Shown: one piece after another, positions 37,489 through 46,750 of the stretch
Layout: every line of letters starts with the position of its first letter
How positions within the stretch are numbered: the stretch's first letter is position 1
From: Chryseobacterium polytrichastri
GTDB lineage: Bacteria > Bacteroidota > Bacteroidia > Flavobacteriales > Weeksellaceae
Assembly: GCF_900142445.1 (NCBI RefSeq)
Contig: NZ_FRAV01000002.1
Coordinates: 1-64,000, forward strand
Length of the DNA stretch: 64,000 bases
Direction: 5' to 3'
Program-made: the position numbers and the translations under genes
The notes under the pieces: model-generated
The model's database searches: none
What the model was told of the DNA's origin: nothing
What the model saw: only the letters and a program-made list of their open reading frames with translations

Positions 37489-39420
37489 ATGAAAAAAATA
37501 GTGTTAATGGCTTTTTGTACAATAAATTTAATTTTTATTGATGCTCAAAAGCATGAATTTCTAAATCCCCCAAAGTTTAATGATACAGATTTATCTAAAC
37601 AAAAATCTGCTTTGGATGAAAATGCTCCCGCTGAAATTTTATATAAATCTCAACATTTTATGGTTGATACTTATACGGGGCTTCTTACTAAGAAGGCTTT
37701 TTACAGGGTAAAGATCTATGATAAAGATAAGGCAGAAGATTGGCTGAACCTTGAAATTCCTCTTTATAAAAACGGAAGCAGTGAGGAAAAACTCAATAAA
37801 ATAAAAGCGTTTACTTATAATTTAGAGAATGGAGTGGTAGTTCCCACTAAAGTTGAAAAAAGTTCAAAGTATAAAAGCAAGGAAAGCAAATATCTTTCCA
37901 TAACCAAATTTGCATTCCCAAATGTGAAAAATGGATCTGTTATTGAGTATCAGTATGAGGTTTCCTCCCCGTTCTTATTTGCCATTCCTGAAATAATTAT
38001 AGAAGGAGATACGCCTTCATTATATACAGAATATGTTTTGGAGAATCCTCTGAATATTGCTTATAACATTAATTATACAGGTTCATTGAATCCTACGTAT
38101 AGAGTGGTAGAGGAACAAAGTATGTATGGAACACAATATAAAACCTATAGATTTGGATATGAGAAGCTCAAAGGTTTTAAAACTGAAAAGTTTGTTAAAA
38201 ACGATAGAAACTACAGAACGAAGGTTAGTGCAGAATTAAATTCTACAAATTTTAAAGAGCTAAAACTCTATTCATCTTCTTGGGAGCAGATAAAAGACAG
38301 ATTGTACGAGAATGAAGATTTTGGAGGAGAATTAAAAAAATCAAAGCTGGCAAAAGAAAATATGCCGGCAGGAATTGCAGACTTTAAAACGGATGTAGAA
38401 AAAGCAGATGCTATTTTTAAACACATACAAAAGACTTTCACATGGAATAATGATAGAGGAATTTATACAGAAGATGGGATAAAAAAGCTGTTGGAAACCA
38501 AAACAGGAAATGCTGCTGAGATTAACCTTTTCTTGGTCATGATGCTTCGTGAAGCTGGCCTTAAGGCAGATCCTGTTCTTATTTCGACGGTAAATAAAGG
38601 GTTAATCAATTTGATTTCTCCTAATGTTTCTAATATGAATTTCGTAATAGTGGCTATTGAAACAAAAGATGGTTTACACATTTATGATGCTACTTCCAAG
38701 CAGTCTTCTATGGATCAGTTGCCGCCAAGAGATTGGAATCAGTATGGAATTTTATTATCTAAAGATAAGGTAAAGCAGATGCAAATGGTGAATGCGAAGC
38801 CTAGTTTCACTTACCTTACAGTCAATGCCAAAATTAATGAAGATGGAAGTATTTCAGGAACATATTCTGATAAAGATACTGGAACCTTCGCCATGTTTGT
38901 AAAAGAAAATTACGATGATAATAATGAAAAATACAAAAAGCAGTACAAAGAAAATTATGCGATAGATTTTACAGGTATTGATTCTAAAGTATTGGAAAAT
39001 GGAGATTTTGAAAGTACGATGAAGTTCTCTTCGGATAATTTAATAGACAGGGTAGGAAAGAAGATGATTATTAATCCGATGTTGTTTTTAAATAAAAATT
39101 CAAATGAGTTTGACCAAACAGAACAAAGAAAATATACAATTGATTTTATCTCGCCTTACACAAAAGTGAAAAAGATTGTGTTAGAGATTCCTGAAGGATA
39201 TACGATTGAAGAGCTTCCAAAAAGTAAAAAAATTGTAACGGATGATAAAGAAATTTCCTATAATTATGCAGTTGAGCAAAAAGGAAATACACTTGAAATT
39301 ACCTCAACAACAACAGTAGGAAGTGCAGATTATCCTAAAGAATATTATCCTGCATTTAAGCAAATTTGGGGAGTGGCCTCAAAAAGTGAAAATCAGGTAA
39401 TAAGTCTAATAAAAAAATAA
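37489..39420 (+). CDS. DUF3857/transglutaminase-like protein without the catalytic Cys
   Basis: The 643-residue protein has a signal peptide (1-19) and the same architecture as its upstream neighbour. At the usual Cys it reads 'KTGNAAEINLFLVMML', with Ala342-Ala343. 'NFVIVAIET' follows where the His would be, so the active site is not conserved. A structural or binding role is more likely than catalysis. The stop is followed by a terminator at 39537-39564. Confidence 0.82.
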   Translation: MKKIVLMAFCTINLIFIDAQKHEFLNPPKFNDTDLSKQKSALDENAPAEILYKSQHFMVDTYTGLLTKKAFYRVKIYDKDKAEDWLNLEIPLYKNGSSEEKLNKIKAFTYNLENGVVVPTKVEKSSKYKSKESKYLSITKFAFPNVKNGSVIEYQYEVSSPFLFAIPEIIIEGDTPSLYTEYVLENPLNIAYNINYTGSLNPTYRVVEEQSMYGTQYKTYRFGYEKLKGFKTEKFVKNDRNYRTKVSAELNSTNFKELKLYSSSWEQIKDRLYENEDFGGELKKSKLAKENMPAGIADFKTDVEKADAIFKHIQKTFTWNNDRGIYTEDGIKKLLETKTGNAAEINLFLVMMLREAGLKADPVLISTVNKGLINLISPNVSNMNFVIVAIETKDGLHIYDATSKQSSMDQLPPRDWNQYGILLSKDKVKQMQMVNAKPSFTYLTVNAKINEDGSISGTYSDKDTGTFAMFVKENYDDNNEKYKKQYKENYAIDFTGIDSKVLENGDFESTMKFSSDNLIDRVGKKMIINPMLFLNKNSNEFDQTEQRKYTIDFISPYTKVKKIVLEIPEGYTIEELPKSKKIVTDDKEISYNYAVEQKGNTLEITSTTTVGSADYPKEYYPAFKQIWGVASKSENQVISLIKK

Positions 39421-39536
39421 GATTTTTAAATAATTGCATAGCTATTTATAAAATGAATGGTTTTTGTGATGAATAGAGAAATGATCAATATATCATACCT
39501 GTTAAGGTAGAAAAATCTACTAAAATGAAATAACCT

Positions 39537-39564
39537 AAAAAGCTTCCTGTCTTGGAAGCTTTTT
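39537..39564 (+). terminator. Terminator after the DUF3857 pair
   Basis: AAAAAGCTTCC TGTCTT GGAAGCTTTTT forms an 11-bp stem with a T-tract and lies about 117 bases after the stop. Confidence 0.8.
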
Positions 39565-39608
39565 TGTTTTTGGAACATTTTTTGACCTACGTATATAAAC
39601 ACATTAAT

Positions 39609-40421
39609 ATGAAAAAAGCAGTCATTATGTTGGCTGTCTCCTTTTTTATCATGTTATATACATGCAGGGAAGTCGGCATAAAAAACAAACACTTACAGTC
39701 TGATATTCCTGTGAACTTCATCACCGATTCAGTAATAGAAGAAGATTTAGCAAATATTTTTGACTCGCTAACGGTAAAATATTCTTCACAATTATTGGTG
39801 TTCCCAAGCATAAAAGATAAAACCCTCCTTCAAAATATATATGATAAGAAAAATATTACAGATTTTACAAAAGAAGGGCTGGCAAAATATTTAGAAGCTC
39901 AAAAAAGAGAATTGTATTCAAAGCTTAAAAAAACAACTAAACTCACTCATTTAAAACATCTTCAGAAATGGGAAAAAACTTCTCAGATGAATATTAAATT
40001 TAATGAGAATCAATATCTACATATTCAATATTATGAAAGTATGTTTATAGGAGGAGTATATAATTATTACAACTATACTGAAAGAGTTTTTGATTTAAAT
40101 GGTAATAAAGAATTAAAATTACAGGATATTACCTCTATGTCAAAAGACAGACTTTCGGAAATACTTAATAAGAACATTGATAAAACAACAATGATGCAGC
40201 AGATGAAAAAATATGATGTGTTGGAATATAATACGTTATTAACAAAAAAAGTTCCTATGACCACTAATTTTTATTTTGATGAAAACAATCTTTATTTCCA
40301 TTATAATACAGATGAAATTGCAGAGGGATATTCTATTGGTGATATCATTATTCCTATTTCATGGAATGAGTTGGGGAGCACGCTAAATCTTAAATTTAAG
40401 AAAAGAATGAAAATTAAATAA
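39609..40421 (+). CDS. DUF3298-type lipoprotein
   Basis: From the ATG at 39609 the protein is 270 residues with a hydrophobic signal and Cys18 ('IMLYTCREVG'), a possible lipobox although the Tyr and Thr before Cys are unusual. The C-terminal half has 'NFYFDENNLYFHYNTDEIAEGYSIGDIIIPI', shortened here to NFYFDENNLYFHYN, typical of DUF3298 as in RsiV. Relatives bind peptidoglycan or lysozyme-like ligands in some cases. No function is assigned. Confidence 0.7.
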   Translation: MKKAVIMLAVSFFIMLYTCREVGIKNKHLQSDIPVNFITDSVIEEDLANIFDSLTVKYSSQLLVFPSIKDKTLLQNIYDKKNITDFTKEGLAKYLEAQKRELYSKLKKTTKLTHLKHLQKWEKTSQMNIKFNENQYLHIQYYESMFIGGVYNYYNYTERVFDLNGNKELKLQDITSMSKDRLSEILNKNIDKTTMMQQMKKYDVLEYNTLLTKKVPMTTNFYFDENNLYFHYNTDEIAEGYSIGDIIIPISWNELGSTLNLKFKKRMKIK

Positions 40422-40504
40422 TCTGGCAAAATAGTTAAGATTCATTAAATTTCTAATTCAAATTAAATACTCTTAAAATACTTTAGAATAACAAAGCAAT
40501 TTTT

Positions 40505-40512
40505 TACTTTTG
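40505..40512 (+). promoter_or_regulatory. -7 box nearly touching the lipid kinase start
   Basis: TACTTTTG ends five bases before the ATG at 40518, so the transcript may be leaderless. Confidence 0.45.
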
Positions 40513-40517
40513 TAGCA

Positions 40518-41369
40518 ATGGAAAAAGTAGCTTTTATCATCAATCCTTTCTCGGCCAAAAAAAACTATCAGCCATTTCTTAATGAACTGATAAAAAAGGT
40601 TGGAACCCCGTTGTACTATATTTCAGAATCTATTCAGGGAACAGATGATTTTATCCGTGACCATTTTGATAATGTGGATATATTTGTAGCGATAGGAGGT
40701 GACGGAACAATTTCTACGGTAGCAAAAAATCTCATCAGTACAGAAAAAATTTTAGCAATTTTCCCTGCAGGTTCTGGAAATGGATTTTCTAATGAAACAA
40801 AGTTCAGTAAAAACTTAGATGAACTTCTAGCAAAAATCAACGCTAAAAAATCCAGAAAAATAGATACATTTACGGTAAATGATAGGCTTTCTATTAATGT
40901 TTCAGGAACAGGATTTGACGGAAAAGTAGTGAAAGAGTTTGAAAAAACAGATCGTGGATTCAAAAACTATATCAAAGTTTCCCTTAAAACGTTCTTTAAT
41001 TATAAGCCAATTAAGGTAAAATTCACGGATGAAAAATATCAACAATATAACGGGAGATATTTAATGTTGAATATTGCCAATACACGCCAATTTGGTAACA
41101 ACGCTTATATTGCTCCAAACGCAAGTAAAAGTGATGGTTTGGTAGATATGGTGTTGGTAAAAAAGTTTCCATTGACTTATTCTGCACTCTTTGCCTACCG
41201 AATGTTCACCAAGAAACTGAAAGATGATGATTATGTAACTTATCTTCCAGTTTCCGAAATAGAATTTAAAGTAAATACCAAGAACTGGCATTTGGATGGC
41301 GAATTCAACAAAATAAAATCACCTATTCACGTTAAAGTTCAGCCTTCTAGCTTGAATATTTTGGTATAA
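40518..41369 (+). CDS. Diacylglycerol/lipid kinase family protein
   Basis: The 283-residue protein has the DAGK catalytic core: 'IINPFSAKKN' at the start, GGDGT (60-64) for nucleotide binding, and 'PAGSGNGFS' (about 82-90). It is similar to YegS and DgkB. It probably phosphorylates a membrane lipid such as diacylglycerol or an undecaprenyl-type lipid, on the cytoplasmic face. Last segment 'GEFNKIKSPIHVKVQP' fits the family. It stands alone. Confidence 0.88.
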   Translation: MEKVAFIINPFSAKKNYQPFLNELIKKVGTPLYYISESIQGTDDFIRDHFDNVDIFVAIGGDGTISTVAKNLISTEKILAIFPAGSGNGFSNETKFSKNLDELLAKINAKKSRKIDTFTVNDRLSINVSGTGFDGKVVKEFEKTDRGFKNYIKVSLKTFFNYKPIKVKFTDEKYQQYNGRYLMLNIANTRQFGNNAYIAPNASKSDGLVDMVLVKKFPLTYSALFAYRMFTKKLKDDDYVTYLPVSEIEFKVNTKNWHLDGEFNKIKSPIHVKVQPSSLNILV

Positions 41370-41660
41370 GTCATTGCGAGAAGCGAAGCGACGAAGCAAT
41401 CTCAAATACGATTTTTAATATAAAGTTTGTCATCCCGTAGGAATCTACACACGAATCTTTCCAGACTATTTTCTAAAACTATGCTTAGATCCTTTTAGGA
41501 AGACAAAGTATGTGTTGAGTTTTTATGACGATAATTTAAATCCAGACAAACACTCTAGCCCCGATTGCAACGACATCCTTTTTCTGAATTGGCCTTGAAA
41601 AAAGCGTTGGCGAAAAAGATATAGTGGAAAGCGGGATTAAGCTCCTAAAAAATTTAAAAA
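41370..41660. repeat. Composite of dispersed spacer repeats
   Basis: The gap holds three sequence pieces that look like scattered flavobacterial spacer repeats: CATTGCGAGAAGCGAAGCGA, then TCATCCCGTAGGAATCTACA (a close relative is at about 58328), and from about 41558 a block with TAGCCCCGATTGCAACGACA and GAAAGCGGGATTAAGCTCC. The last piece is imperfectly palindromic. No gene is seen. Confidence 0.55.
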
Positions 41661-42941
41661 TCAAACCTCTAATTTTTTCTCAATCTCATTCGGATGATCC
41701 AAACAGTATTGTAGCTGGTCTTTATCTAATTGTTTTTCCCAATTGGCAACAACTACTGTAGCAACTGAATTTCCAATTACATTCGTCAAAGCGCGGCACT
41801 CACTCATGAATTTATCAATTCCAAGAATCAAAGTCATTCCCGCAATCGGAATTTCCGGAACCACGGCCAATGTTGCTGCTAACGTTACAAATCCGGCTCC
41901 AGTAACTCCGGCCGCTCCTTTTGAGCTTAGCATAGCAACCAGAAGTAACATCAATTGTTTCTCAATTGAAAGATCAATATTTAAAGCTTGTGCGATGAAT
42001 AAGGAAGCCAATGTCATATAAATGTTGGTTCCGTCAAGATTAAAAGAATAACCGGTGGGAACTACCAACCCTACAATAGCTCTTGAACATCCTGCCTTTT
42101 CAAGCTTTTCCATAATTCCAGGAAGTGCAGATTCTGAAGAGCTTGTTCCTAGAACCAAAAGAAGTTCTTCTTTCAGGTAATACATCAATTTAAAAATACT
42201 GAAACCATTATACCAAGCTACAGCACCTAAAATCAAAACAACGAAAAGGGCAGAAGTAATATAAAAGGTTCCGACTAAGAATATTAAGTTTAAAACAGAA
42301 TGAAGTCCATATTTTCCAATCGTAAAAGCCATTGCTCCAAAAGCTCCGATTGGGGCTAATTTCATGAGCATGTGCACAATTTTAAAGATGGGAGTGGAAA
42401 GATCCTGTAAAAAATCTGTGATTCTCTGACTCTTGTCTTTAGTTAACACCAACGCAATTCCCATTAAAACGGCAACTAGAAGAACTTGCAAAATGTTTTC
42501 CCCAACTAACGGACTAAATAAAGTTTCAGGAATAATATTCATGATAAAACCTGTTAAGGTCGTTTCATGGGCTTTCTGTTGATATTGTGAAACGTCACCG
42601 GATAGAGTAGCCGGATCAATATTTAAACCATGCCCCGGTTGTAAAATATTTCCTACAATTAAACCAATAATTAATGCTAATGTGGAAAAAGTAAAGAAAT
42701 AGAGCATTGCTTTTACTGCAATTCTTCCTACTTTTTTTAAGTCGGTCATGTGGGCAATTCCCAAAGTAAGTGTGATGAAAATTACTGGAGCAATGATCAT
42801 CTTTACTAATTTGATGAAACCATCTCCTAATGGCTTCATTTTTTCTCCCAATTCGGGGTAAAATCTGCCTAAAAGAATACCTGCGATTATTGCAATAATT
42901 ACTTGAAAATAAAGTTGTTGATAGATTTTTTTTGCTTTCAA
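41661..42941 (-). CDS. Dicarboxylate/amino acid:cation symporter
   Basis: The 426-residue protein is of the DAACS family (GltP/DctA). The reentrant loop '[21 protein letters not shown]' (serine-rich, shortened: [11 protein letters not shown]) and '[21 protein letters not shown]' ([14 protein letters not shown]) with the conserved Asn-x-x-x-Asp are clear. It takes up C4-dicarboxylates, glutamate or aspartate with sodium or protons. The frame opens at TTG (42941); no in-frame ATG occurs upstream before a stop, and the next one is far inside helix 1-2. Confidence 0.92.
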   Translation of the reverse strand: MKAKKIYQQLYFQVIIAIIAGILLGRFYPELGEKMKPLGDGFIKLVKMIIAPVIFITLTLGIAHMTDLKKVGRIAVKAMLYFFTFSTLALIIGLIVGNILQPGHGLNIDPATLSGDVSQYQQKAHETTLTGFIMNIIPETLFSPLVGENILQVLLVAVLMGIALVLTKDKSQRITDFLQDLSTPIFKIVHMLMKLAPIGAFGAMAFTIGKYGLHSVLNLIFLVGTFYITSALFVVLILGAVAWYNGFSIFKLMYYLKEELLLVLGTSSSESALPGIMEKLEKAGCSRAIVGLVVPTGYSFNLDGTNIYMTLASLFIAQALNIDLSIEKQLMLLLVAMLSSKGAAGVTGAGFVTLAATLAVVPEIPIAGMTLILGIDKFMSECRALTNVIGNSVATVVVANWEKQLDKDQLQYCLDHPNEIEKKLEV

Positions 42942-43010
42942 AAGGAAATGTTTATGATTTTAAAGGTGGAAAATTAAGAAAATTAAATTTTAGATATGAC
43001 AAAAGTCATA

Positions 43011-43049
43011 AAAAGTTTCGGCGGGGCTGTAAGCCCCGCCGAAACTTTT
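43011..43049 (-). terminator. Strong bidirectional terminator after ggt
   Basis: AAAAGTTTCGGCGGGGCT pairs perfectly with AGCCCCGCCGAAACTTTT over 18 bp with a GTA loop. It lies 51 bases past the ggt stop and is GC-rich unlike its surroundings. Confidence 0.9.
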
Positions 43050-43100
43050 TTATCGTACAAATGATATTTTTAGATAAACATCAATGTAAGAAATAGGTAA

Positions 43101-44786
43101 TTATTCCACTGCAACAGAATCGTCGCCACGCCCATCGGCAACAGCATGAATGGTATTAGTATCATCAATGACGATCATTTCTGTTTTTCCGATATATTTT
43201 ACTTTTTCAAAAACGTAATTTTTTGCTTTTAGTTCTGAAATCGTTGATTCAGGGAAATTATTTTCTACTGAAACAGTCTCAGGAAGCCATTGATGGTGGA
43301 ATTTGGGTGCGTTGACAGAAATATTGGCATCCAATTTAAAATCCACAACATCTACGATTGATTGATAAACAGATGTAGGAATTGTAGTTCCTCCCGGAGT
43401 TCCAACCACCATATATGGTTTTCCGTTTTTCAGAATAATCGTTGGCGTCATGGAAGAAAGCATCCTTTTATTGGGCTGGATAGAATTGGCTTCTCCACCT
43501 ACAGCTCCAAACATATTCGGAACTCCTGGTTTTACGGAGAAATCATCCATTTCATTATTTAAAAAGAAGCCAGCTCCTGTTACCAATACCTTACTTCCAT
43601 AATAACCGTTAAGAGTGGTGGTTACTGATGCAGCATTTCCGTCTTTATCAATAACTGAGATATGAGTGGTTTCTGTTGATTCTTTGGGCTGTTTAATGAT
43701 TTTCCCAACTTCGGAACTTGGAGTAGCTTTATCGAAACTGAAACTTTTCCATCTGCTTTTTAAATACTCATCAGAGATCAAATAAGACGTTTTATCCTGA
43801 ATGAAATCCGGATCACCCATGTATTCTGCTCTGTCGGCATAAGCTCTTCTTTCTGCTTCTACCATGATCTGTACAGCAGGAGTAGAGTTCTGTTGATATT
43901 TTTCTAAGTTCTCAAAAGCAGCCATTCTTAACATTTGGGCTAAAAGCAGACCACCACTTGAAGGCAATGGCATGGTAACAACATTACTTCCTTTATAATC
44001 GAATTCTAATGCTTTTCTTTCTGCAACTTTATAATTTTTTAAATCTTCTAACGTGATAATCCCGTTTCCTTTTTTCATTTCAGCAACCAAAAGATCGGCT
44101 GTTTTTCCTTCATAGAATCCTTTTGCCCCTAATTTCTGAATGAGCTTTAAAGTTTCTGCCAATTCTTTCTGAATCAAAAGATCTCCTGCTTTCCAAGGAG
44201 TGTTTTTTACGAAAAGGATGCTTGATTTATTATGTTTTTGAAAGTGTTCTCTTTGTGAGTTCAACATATCTGCTTCCTTGTTTGTAATTGCAAAACCTTT
44301 TTCAGCCAAATCAATAGCAGGTTGGATGATTTTGTCCATAGGAAGTTTACAGTATTTTAAAGTGGCAAAAAATCCGGCGATACTTCCCGGGATGCCTACT
44401 GCCAGTCTTCCATTTTGAGATAGATCTGTGTTGGCCTTACCGTTTTTATCAAGATACATATCTCTTGAAGCTTTTTTGGGAGCGGTTTCACGATAGTCAA
44501 TAGTGAATTTTTCACCATTATTTTTTACGCCTACTAAGAACCCGCCGCCGCCAATATTTCCGGCTTGAGGGTAAACCACAGCTAAAGCATATTGAGTTGC
44601 TGTGACAGCATCATAAGCATTTCCTCCCATTTTGAGAACTTGTGCTCCTGCTTCACTTGCGAGAGGATGTGCTGAAACTACAACACCTTTATTTTTTACT
44701 TTAACTTCTTTTACAATATTGAAATTGGTGTATTGTGCTGAAATCGAATGAGAAAACAGGATAATCGAAATAATAAGCTTTTTCAT
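43101..44786 (-). CDS. ggt: Gamma-glutamyltransferase
   Basis: The 561-residue proenzyme has a signal peptide (1-18), glutamate-binding 'IDYRETAP' (97-103), and the autocleavage site before T374 in 'STETTHISVIDKDGNAAS', which becomes the nucleophile of the small subunit. 'VGTPGGTTIPTS' is the oxyanion loop. It hydrolyses glutathione and transfers the gamma-glutamyl group in the periplasm. Start and length match the family. A strong terminator follows. Confidence 0.95.
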   Translation of the reverse strand: MKKLIISIILFSHSISAQYTNFNIVKEVKVKNKGVVVSAHPLASEAGAQVLKMGGNAYDAVTATQYALAVVYPQAGNIGGGGFLVGVKNNGEKFTIDYRETAPKKASRDMYLDKNGKANTDLSQNGRLAVGIPGSIAGFFATLKYCKLPMDKIIQPAIDLAEKGFAITNKEADMLNSQREHFQKHNKSSILFVKNTPWKAGDLLIQKELAETLKLIQKLGAKGFYEGKTADLLVAEMKKGNGIITLEDLKNYKVAERKALEFDYKGSNVVTMPLPSSGGLLLAQMLRMAAFENLEKYQQNSTPAVQIMVEAERRAYADRAEYMGDPDFIQDKTSYLISDEYLKSRWKSFSFDKATPSSEVGKIIKQPKESTETTHISVIDKDGNAASVTTTLNGYYGSKVLVTGAGFFLNNEMDDFSVKPGVPNMFGAVGGEANSIQPNKRMLSSMTPTIILKNGKPYMVVGTPGGTTIPTSVYQSIVDVVDFKLDANISVNAPKFHHQWLPETVSVENNFPESTISELKAKNYVFEKVKYIGKTEMIVIDDTNTIHAVADGRGDDSVAVE

Positions 44787-44842
44787 TTTTAAAAATTATA
44801 ATCGAATTTACAATTTTGTTTTATAATAGGGTCTAAAATTTC

Positions 44843-44850
44843 TATTTTTG
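44843..44850 (+). promoter_or_regulatory. -7 box of the threonine dehydrogenase-like gene
   Basis: TATTTTTG ends 28 bases before the ATG at 44879; TTTTG at 44814-44818 could be the -33 element, at a slightly long spacing. Confidence 0.5.
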
Positions 44851-44878
44851 CTTCTGATCCTCATAATAAAAAAGAAAA

Positions 44879-45844
44879 ATGGAATCGTATACGGAAAGAA
44901 TACTAATTACGGGTGCTTTAGGACAGATCGGCACCGAACTTACGAATAGACTTGTCGAGATTCACGGTGCAGAAAATGTAGTAGCTTCTGGACTAGACAG
45001 ATGGCAAAAAGGCATTACTGCTGCAGGTCATTATGAAAGAATGGACGTTACCAATACCCAACTGGTAAAGCAGGTTATCAAAGATTATGATATTACAACA
45101 GTTTATCATTTGGCTTCACTTTTATCGGGAACTTCTGAGAAACAGCCGATTTTTGCTTGGAAATTAAATCTTGAACCCCTTCTTCAGTTTTGTGAAATGG
45201 CAAAAGAAGGTCTTCTTAAAAAGATATTCTGGCCAAGTTCTATTGCTGTTTTTGGGAAAGGGATTCCTAAAGAAAACGTAGCACAAGATGTTGTTTTGAA
45301 TCCAACTACAGTATATGGGATTTCTAAAATGGCAGGTGAAAAATGGTGTGAATATTATTTCGATAAATATGGAGTAGACGTAAGAAGTATTAGATATCCG
45401 GGATTAATCTCATGGAAAACTCCTGCAGGTGGAGGGACTACAGATTACGCTGTTGAGATTTTTTATGAAGCGATTGAGGAAGGAAAATATACAAGTTTTA
45501 TTTCTGAAAATACAGGAATGCCGATGTTGTATATGGACGATGCAATTAATGCAACATTGAAATTAATGGAAGCTCCAAAAGAAAGTTTAACGATTCGTTC
45601 ATCTTATAATTTGGGTGGAATGTCTTTTACTCCAAAAGAATTGGCAGAAGAAATTAAGAAAGAAATCCCAAGTTTTGAGATCGATTATAAACCGGATTTC
45701 AGACAAGCAATTGCAGATTCTTGGCCGGCATCAATTGATGATTCTATTGCTAAAAAAGACTGGGGATTAACCTATGATTTTGGAATTTCTGAAATGTCTA
45801 AAGATATGATCAAGAATCTTAAGGTGAAATTAGGTAAAGATTAA
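44879..45844 (+). CDS. NAD-dependent epimerase-type L-threonine 3-dehydrogenase
   Basis: The 321-residue short-chain dehydrogenase has the Rossmann loop 'ILITGALGQIGTEL' (8-21) and the catalytic Tyr/Lys in 'TVYGISKMAGEKW'. 'HLASLLSGTSEKQP' and 'PGLISWKTPAGGGTTDYAVE' (RYPGLISWKTPAGGG) match the GalE-like threonine dehydrogenases known from Flavobacterium and Cytophaga. It oxidises threonine to 2-amino-3-ketobutyrate. No kbl gene is adjacent. Confidence 0.88.
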   Translation: MESYTERILITGALGQIGTELTNRLVEIHGAENVVASGLDRWQKGITAAGHYERMDVTNTQLVKQVIKDYDITTVYHLASLLSGTSEKQPIFAWKLNLEPLLQFCEMAKEGLLKKIFWPSSIAVFGKGIPKENVAQDVVLNPTTVYGISKMAGEKWCEYYFDKYGVDVRSIRYPGLISWKTPAGGGTTDYAVEIFYEAIEEGKYTSFISENTGMPMLYMDDAINATLKLMEAPKESLTIRSSYNLGGMSFTPKELAEEIKKEIPSFEIDYKPDFRQAIADSWPASIDDSIAKKDWGLTYDFGISEMSKDMIKNLKVKLGKD

Positions 45845-45928
45845 TTATCTAAAGTTAAACTTTAATTAAAATATATTTTAACATCTGATTATTAATTAAA
45901 TATAATTGTTATCTAAAATTTAGTTTAC

Positions 45929-46681
45929 ATGGTATTGTTCACTTTTAATATTGTAAATATTGAAGCTAAGACCAAAAATGATCTTCAGATTACAGATGAA
46001 GAGCGATTAGGAATTACAGAAAATAATACAAAAGCTATTCTTAGAATTTTAGATATTCATGATGTAAAAGCTAGTTTTTTTGTGGAAATTTCCATTGCTG
46101 AAAAACTTAAAAATCTAATAAAAGCAATTTCATCCCACGGGCATGAAATTGCTTTTTATAATAAAAACTCTACTCTTCAGGAAATTGAGGAAGCTAAAAA
46201 AAATACGCAAGATCTTCTCGAAAAACAGATCCGTGGAATTCGTCAAAAAGATTGTAAGCTCCCTCGGGAGAATTTAAAATTGTTGGAATTTAATTATGTT
46301 TCCAATATTGACAATGCTAATATTCTTTTTCCTTTTAAACGGTTAAAAAGAAATACAGAGATTACAGAAGAGGATGGGTTAAGTATTATTCCGGAAAGTA
46401 TTTCACCTTACTTTCAGTTGCCGTATAATGATTTTATGTTTCAGATCTTACCCATGAAGTATTACAAGAATATGGTTTTTGAAACATTGAAAAATGATGA
46501 CTTTGTTTTGATCTATCTTAACTCTTGGCAGTTCACCGATTTCAAAAAATATCAGTTTAATATTCCTTTCTACAGAAGTCTATTTTCGGGCAGAAAAATG
46601 GAGGACAAATTAGACGCCCTCCTTACTTGGATCAACGAGAATGACATGGCCACTTCCCGTATGAAAGATTATATTTTTTAA
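45929..46681 (+). CDS. Degenerate NodB-like polysaccharide deacetylase
   Basis: The 250-residue protein has the beta/alpha-barrel pattern of PF01522: 'LDIHDVKASFFVEISIAEKL' (short: DVKASFFVE) and 'ISSHGHEIAFYNKNSTL'. The metal-binding 'TFDDG' is replaced by 'TFNIVNIEAKT', and the H-x3-H pair is reduced to SHGHEI. Thus catalysis is doubtful. There is no signal peptide. The N-terminus at 45929 is short and the first strand may be missing. Downstream is the tandem array. Confidence 0.6.
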   Translation: MVLFTFNIVNIEAKTKNDLQITDEERLGITENNTKAILRILDIHDVKASFFVEISIAEKLKNLIKAISSHGHEIAFYNKNSTLQEIEEAKKNTQDLLEKQIRGIRQKDCKLPRENLKLLEFNYVSNIDNANILFPFKRLKRNTEITEEDGLSIIPESISPYFQLPYNDFMFQILPMKYYKNMVFETLKNDDFVLIYLNSWQFTDFKKYQFNIPFYRSLFSGRKMEDKLDALLTWINENDMATSRMKDYIF

Positions 46682-46750
46682 ACCTTTTTCTTTTCCCACT
46701 GATTTCACTGATTTGCACAGATAGTTGTGTTTTGATTTGTGAAAATTGTT

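Noticed and set aside
43011-43049. GC-rich hairpin as a regulatory RNA
   Set aside because: The perfect stem with T-tracts on both sides 51 bases after a stop codon fits an ordinary terminator.
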